Origin: Microbacteriaceae bacterium
Lineage (GTDB): Bacteria; Actinomycetota; Actinomycetes; Actinomycetales; Microbacteriaceae
DNA length: 8,465 bases
NCBI GenBank assembly: GCA_025464125.1
Contig: JAODLU010000043.1
Location: 1-8,465 of the forward strand
Reading direction: 5' to 3'
Below, piece after piece: positions 7,267 through 8,465 of this stretch. Numbering within the stretch: position 1 is the first letter of the stretch; each line of letters begins with the position of its first letter. The position numbers and the translations under genes were made by a program. The notes beneath the pieces are model-generated. The model saw only the letters and a program-made list of their open reading frames with translations, was not told where the DNA came from and did not search any database.

Positions 7267-7295
7267 GGCCGGCCGCCTTTTGGGGACGACCGGCC
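7267..7295 (-). terminator. Hairpin after the ABC ATPase gene, probable terminator or attenuator
   Basis: The arms are 7267-7277 and 7285-7295, 11 bases each, around a 7-base loop. As minus-strand RNA all 11 positions pair, two as G-U wobbles; as plus-strand RNA those two positions become C-A mismatches, so the structure belongs to the minus strand. It begins 7 bases beyond the ABC ATPase stop. No run of U follows, which is common for actinobacterial hairpins but leaves open whether it stops transcription fully or only lowers expression of the DUF4032 gene. Confidence 0.6.
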
Positions 7296-7301
7296 GTCGG
7301 A

Positions 7302-8396
7302 TCAGGCCGCGAGAGCCTTGTTGAGGCGCTCGCCGGATTCGGTGCTGAAAGCGTGCACGTGCTCGGCAACAGGGGAAACCATGACGGTCTCACCCGCGCT
7401 TGGGTGGGTGCGGCCGTCGACGCGCGCCACGATGTCTACCCGGGAGCCGTCGACATCCGCGTGCCCATAGAGGTAGCCGTCAGCACCCAGTTCTTCGACG
7501 ATGTCGACCGAGACCCTGAGGCCTTCGCCGTCCTTCGAGACGCGGATGTCTTCAGGGCGAACCCCGATCGTCACGCTCCTTGCGGTGTTGGCCGCCAGCG
7601 ACGCCCTGTCGAGCTTCGCGACCGCGCTGCCGAAGGTGAGTCCGTTCTCGGTCACCCTGGTCTCGAAGAGGTTCATCGCGGGGGAGCCGATGAAACCGGC
7701 CACGAACACGTTGTTCGGGTTGGAGTAGAGCTCGCGCGGTGTTCCCACCTGCTGCAGTACGCCATCCTTCAGCACCGCGATGCGGTCGCCCATGGTGAGC
7801 GCTTCGGTCTGGTCGTGAGTCACGTAGACCGTGGTCACGCCGAGACGGCGCTGCAGCGTTGCGATCTGGGTGCGGGTCTGCACCCTGAGCTTCGCGTCGA
7901 GGTTCGACAGCGGCTCATCCATAAGGAACACCTGCGGCTGGCGCACGATGGCCCGCCCCATTGCAACGCGCTGGCGCTGGCCGCCGTAAAGCGCCTTGGG
8001 GGTGCGGCCGAGGTAGTCCTCGAGGTCGAGCAGTTTCGCCGCTTCCAGCACGCGGGTTGCCCGTTCCTCTTTGCTGACCCCTGCGATCTTGAGCGCGAAG
8101 CCCATGTTCTCGGCAACGGTCATGTGGGGGTAGAGGGCGTAATTCTGGAAGACCATCGCGATGTCGCGATCTTTCGCGGCCATCTCGGTGACATCCTGCC
8201 CGCCGATCAGGATGCGACCCTCGTTGACCTCTTCGAGGCCGGCGAGCATGCGCAAAGACGTCGACTTACCGCAGCCCGAAGGGCCGACAAGTACGAGGAA
8301 TTCGCCGTCTGCGACCGTGAGGTCGAGGGAGTCCACAGCCGGGCGGGTGGCACCGGGGTAGAGGCGGGTTGCTTTGTCAAAAGTGACAGAGGACAT
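7302..8396 (-). CDS. ugpC: MalK/MsmK/UgpC-type ABC transporter ATP-binding protein
   Basis: A 364-residue ATPase of the CUT1 carbohydrate-importer class; it powers sugar or glycerol-phosphate uptake from the inner face of the membrane. Seen: A-loop Y13, Walker A GPSGCGKST (38-46), Q-loop Q84, signature region at 136-140, Walker B VFLMDEP (156-162, E161 catalytic), D-loop SNLD (164-167), switch His in YVTHD (H194), then the C-terminal regulatory OB/TOBE part (about 240-350). The signature reads LYGGQ rather than LSGGQ, from a TAC codon at 7988-7986. I chose the ATG at 8396 because AGGAG lies 9 bp before it; the frame opens 18 bp earlier at a GTG, but there the Shine-Dalgarno would be coding. 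No permease or binding-protein gene is in the window, so it may be a shared energiser of several importers, as MsiK is in Streptomyces. The substrate cannot be told; the symbol reflects the family name only. Confidence 0.93.
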   Translation of the reverse strand: MSSVTFDKATRLYPGATRPAVDSLDLTVADGEFLVLVGPSGCGKSTSLRMLAGLEEVNEGRILIGGQDVTEMAAKDRDIAMVFQNYALYPHMTVAENMGFALKIAGVSKEERATRVLEAAKLLDLEDYLGRTPKALYGGQRQRVAMGRAIVRQPQVFLMDEPLSNLDAKLRVQTRTQIATLQRRLGVTTVYVTHDQTEALTMGDRIAVLKDGVLQQVGTPRELYSNPNNVFVAGFIGSPAMNLFETRVTENGLTFGSAVAKLDRASLAANTARSVTIGVRPEDIRVSKDGEGLRVSVDIVEELGADGYLYGHADVDGSRVDIVARVDGRTHPSAGETVMVSPVAEHVHAFSTESGERLNKALAA

Positions 8397-8405
8397 GCGT
8401 GATTT

Positions 8406-8410
8406 CTCCT
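8406..8410 (-). promoter_or_regulatory. Ribosome binding site of the ABC ATPase gene
   Basis: Read on the minus strand this is AGGAG, 9 bp before the ATG at 8396. It settles the start in favour of that ATG over the in-frame GTG at 8414, which would place this site inside the coding region. Confidence 0.8.
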
Positions 8411-8413
8411 TCA

Positions 8414-8431
8414 CCGGCAGGTACGTGCCGG
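8414..8431. repeat. Inverted repeat upstream of the ABC ATPase gene, possible operator or leader hairpin
   Basis: The arms CCGGCA (8414-8419) and TGCCGG (8426-8431) are perfect inverse complements around a 6-bp centre, GGTACG. The dyad ends 3 bp from the Shine-Dalgarno of the ABC ATPase gene. It could be a repressor operator (sugar-importer genes are often under LacI-type control) or a leader hairpin that limits ribosome access. I see no convincing promoter hexamers in the remaining bases to 8465. Confidence 0.4.
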
Positions 8432-8465
8432 ACGATCCGTAATGAATGGAATGGGTTGTGCCCGT

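Noticed and set aside
6819..8402. A 527-codon open frame on the plus strand, antisense to both the DUF4032 and ABC ATPase genes.
   Set aside because: It lies in exact codon register with both minus-strand genes. In that register a stop appears only where those genes use TTA, CTA or TCA codons, which are rare at this GC content. Its protein shows no recognisable domain, while the minus-strand products are clear family members.
1..8465. Mobile elements, CRISPR repeats, tRNA genes, phage or defence genes.
   Set aside because: No transposase, integrase, regularly spaced repeats, tRNA-like cloverleaf or defence domain is seen; all long frames fit conserved chromosomal genes with uniform codon use.

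Overview
The window is a high-GC stretch of ordinary chromosome from an actinomycete, most likely a member of the Microbacteriaceae. I base this on family recognition: a SenX3/RegX3-type two-component pair, an actinobacterial CarD of 160 residues, a DUF4032 protein, an LpqE-like lipoprotein, and frequent GTG starts. The genus cannot be named from the sequence alone. I see no mobile element, CRISPR array, tRNA, rRNA or phage gene. No stretch over 300 bases lacks a gene; the longest gap is 161 bp.

Layout. Positions 1-342 are the C-terminal end of a sensor histidine kinase (SenX3/PhoR type), followed after 11 bp by its response regulator regX3 (354-1034). An LpqE-like lipoprotein gene (1055-1603, minus strand) converges on regX3 and diverges from carD across a 161-bp intergenic region that holds promoter-like elements. 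carD (1765-2247), ispDF (2257-3441), cysS (3452-4942) and rlmB (4939-5958) form a tight plus-strand run with gaps of 9 and 10 bp and a 4-bp ATGA overlap, so they are probably one operon. Two minus-strand genes follow: a DUF4032 kinase-like protein (5964-7247), whose stop lies 5 bp from that of rlmB, and a MalK/MsmK/UgpC-type ABC ATPase (7302-8396) transcribed toward it, with a hairpin between the two.

How the genes work together. The kinase and regulator are expected to handle phosphate or envelope signalling. CarD acts on RNA polymerase at rRNA and other promoters. IspDF makes isoprenoid precursors through the MEP pathway, CysS charges tRNA-Cys, and RlmB methylates 23S rRNA. The order lpqE<-/->carD-ispD-ispF-cysS-rlmB matches what I recall from Mycobacterium tuberculosis (Rv3584 to Rv3579c), so the core is conserved housekeeping synteny. 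The last two genes concern sugar-uptake energisation and an uncharacterised kinase-like protein.

I did not find a clearly novel system. The points most worth a second look are residue-level: an ABC signature that reads LYGGQ instead of LSGGQ, an acidic residue at CarD position 47 where the mycobacterial protein has Arg, a roughly 22-residue insertion in CysS, and the IspD-IspF fusion. Several inverted repeats in the gaps and the orphan DUF4032 kinase fold complete the list.
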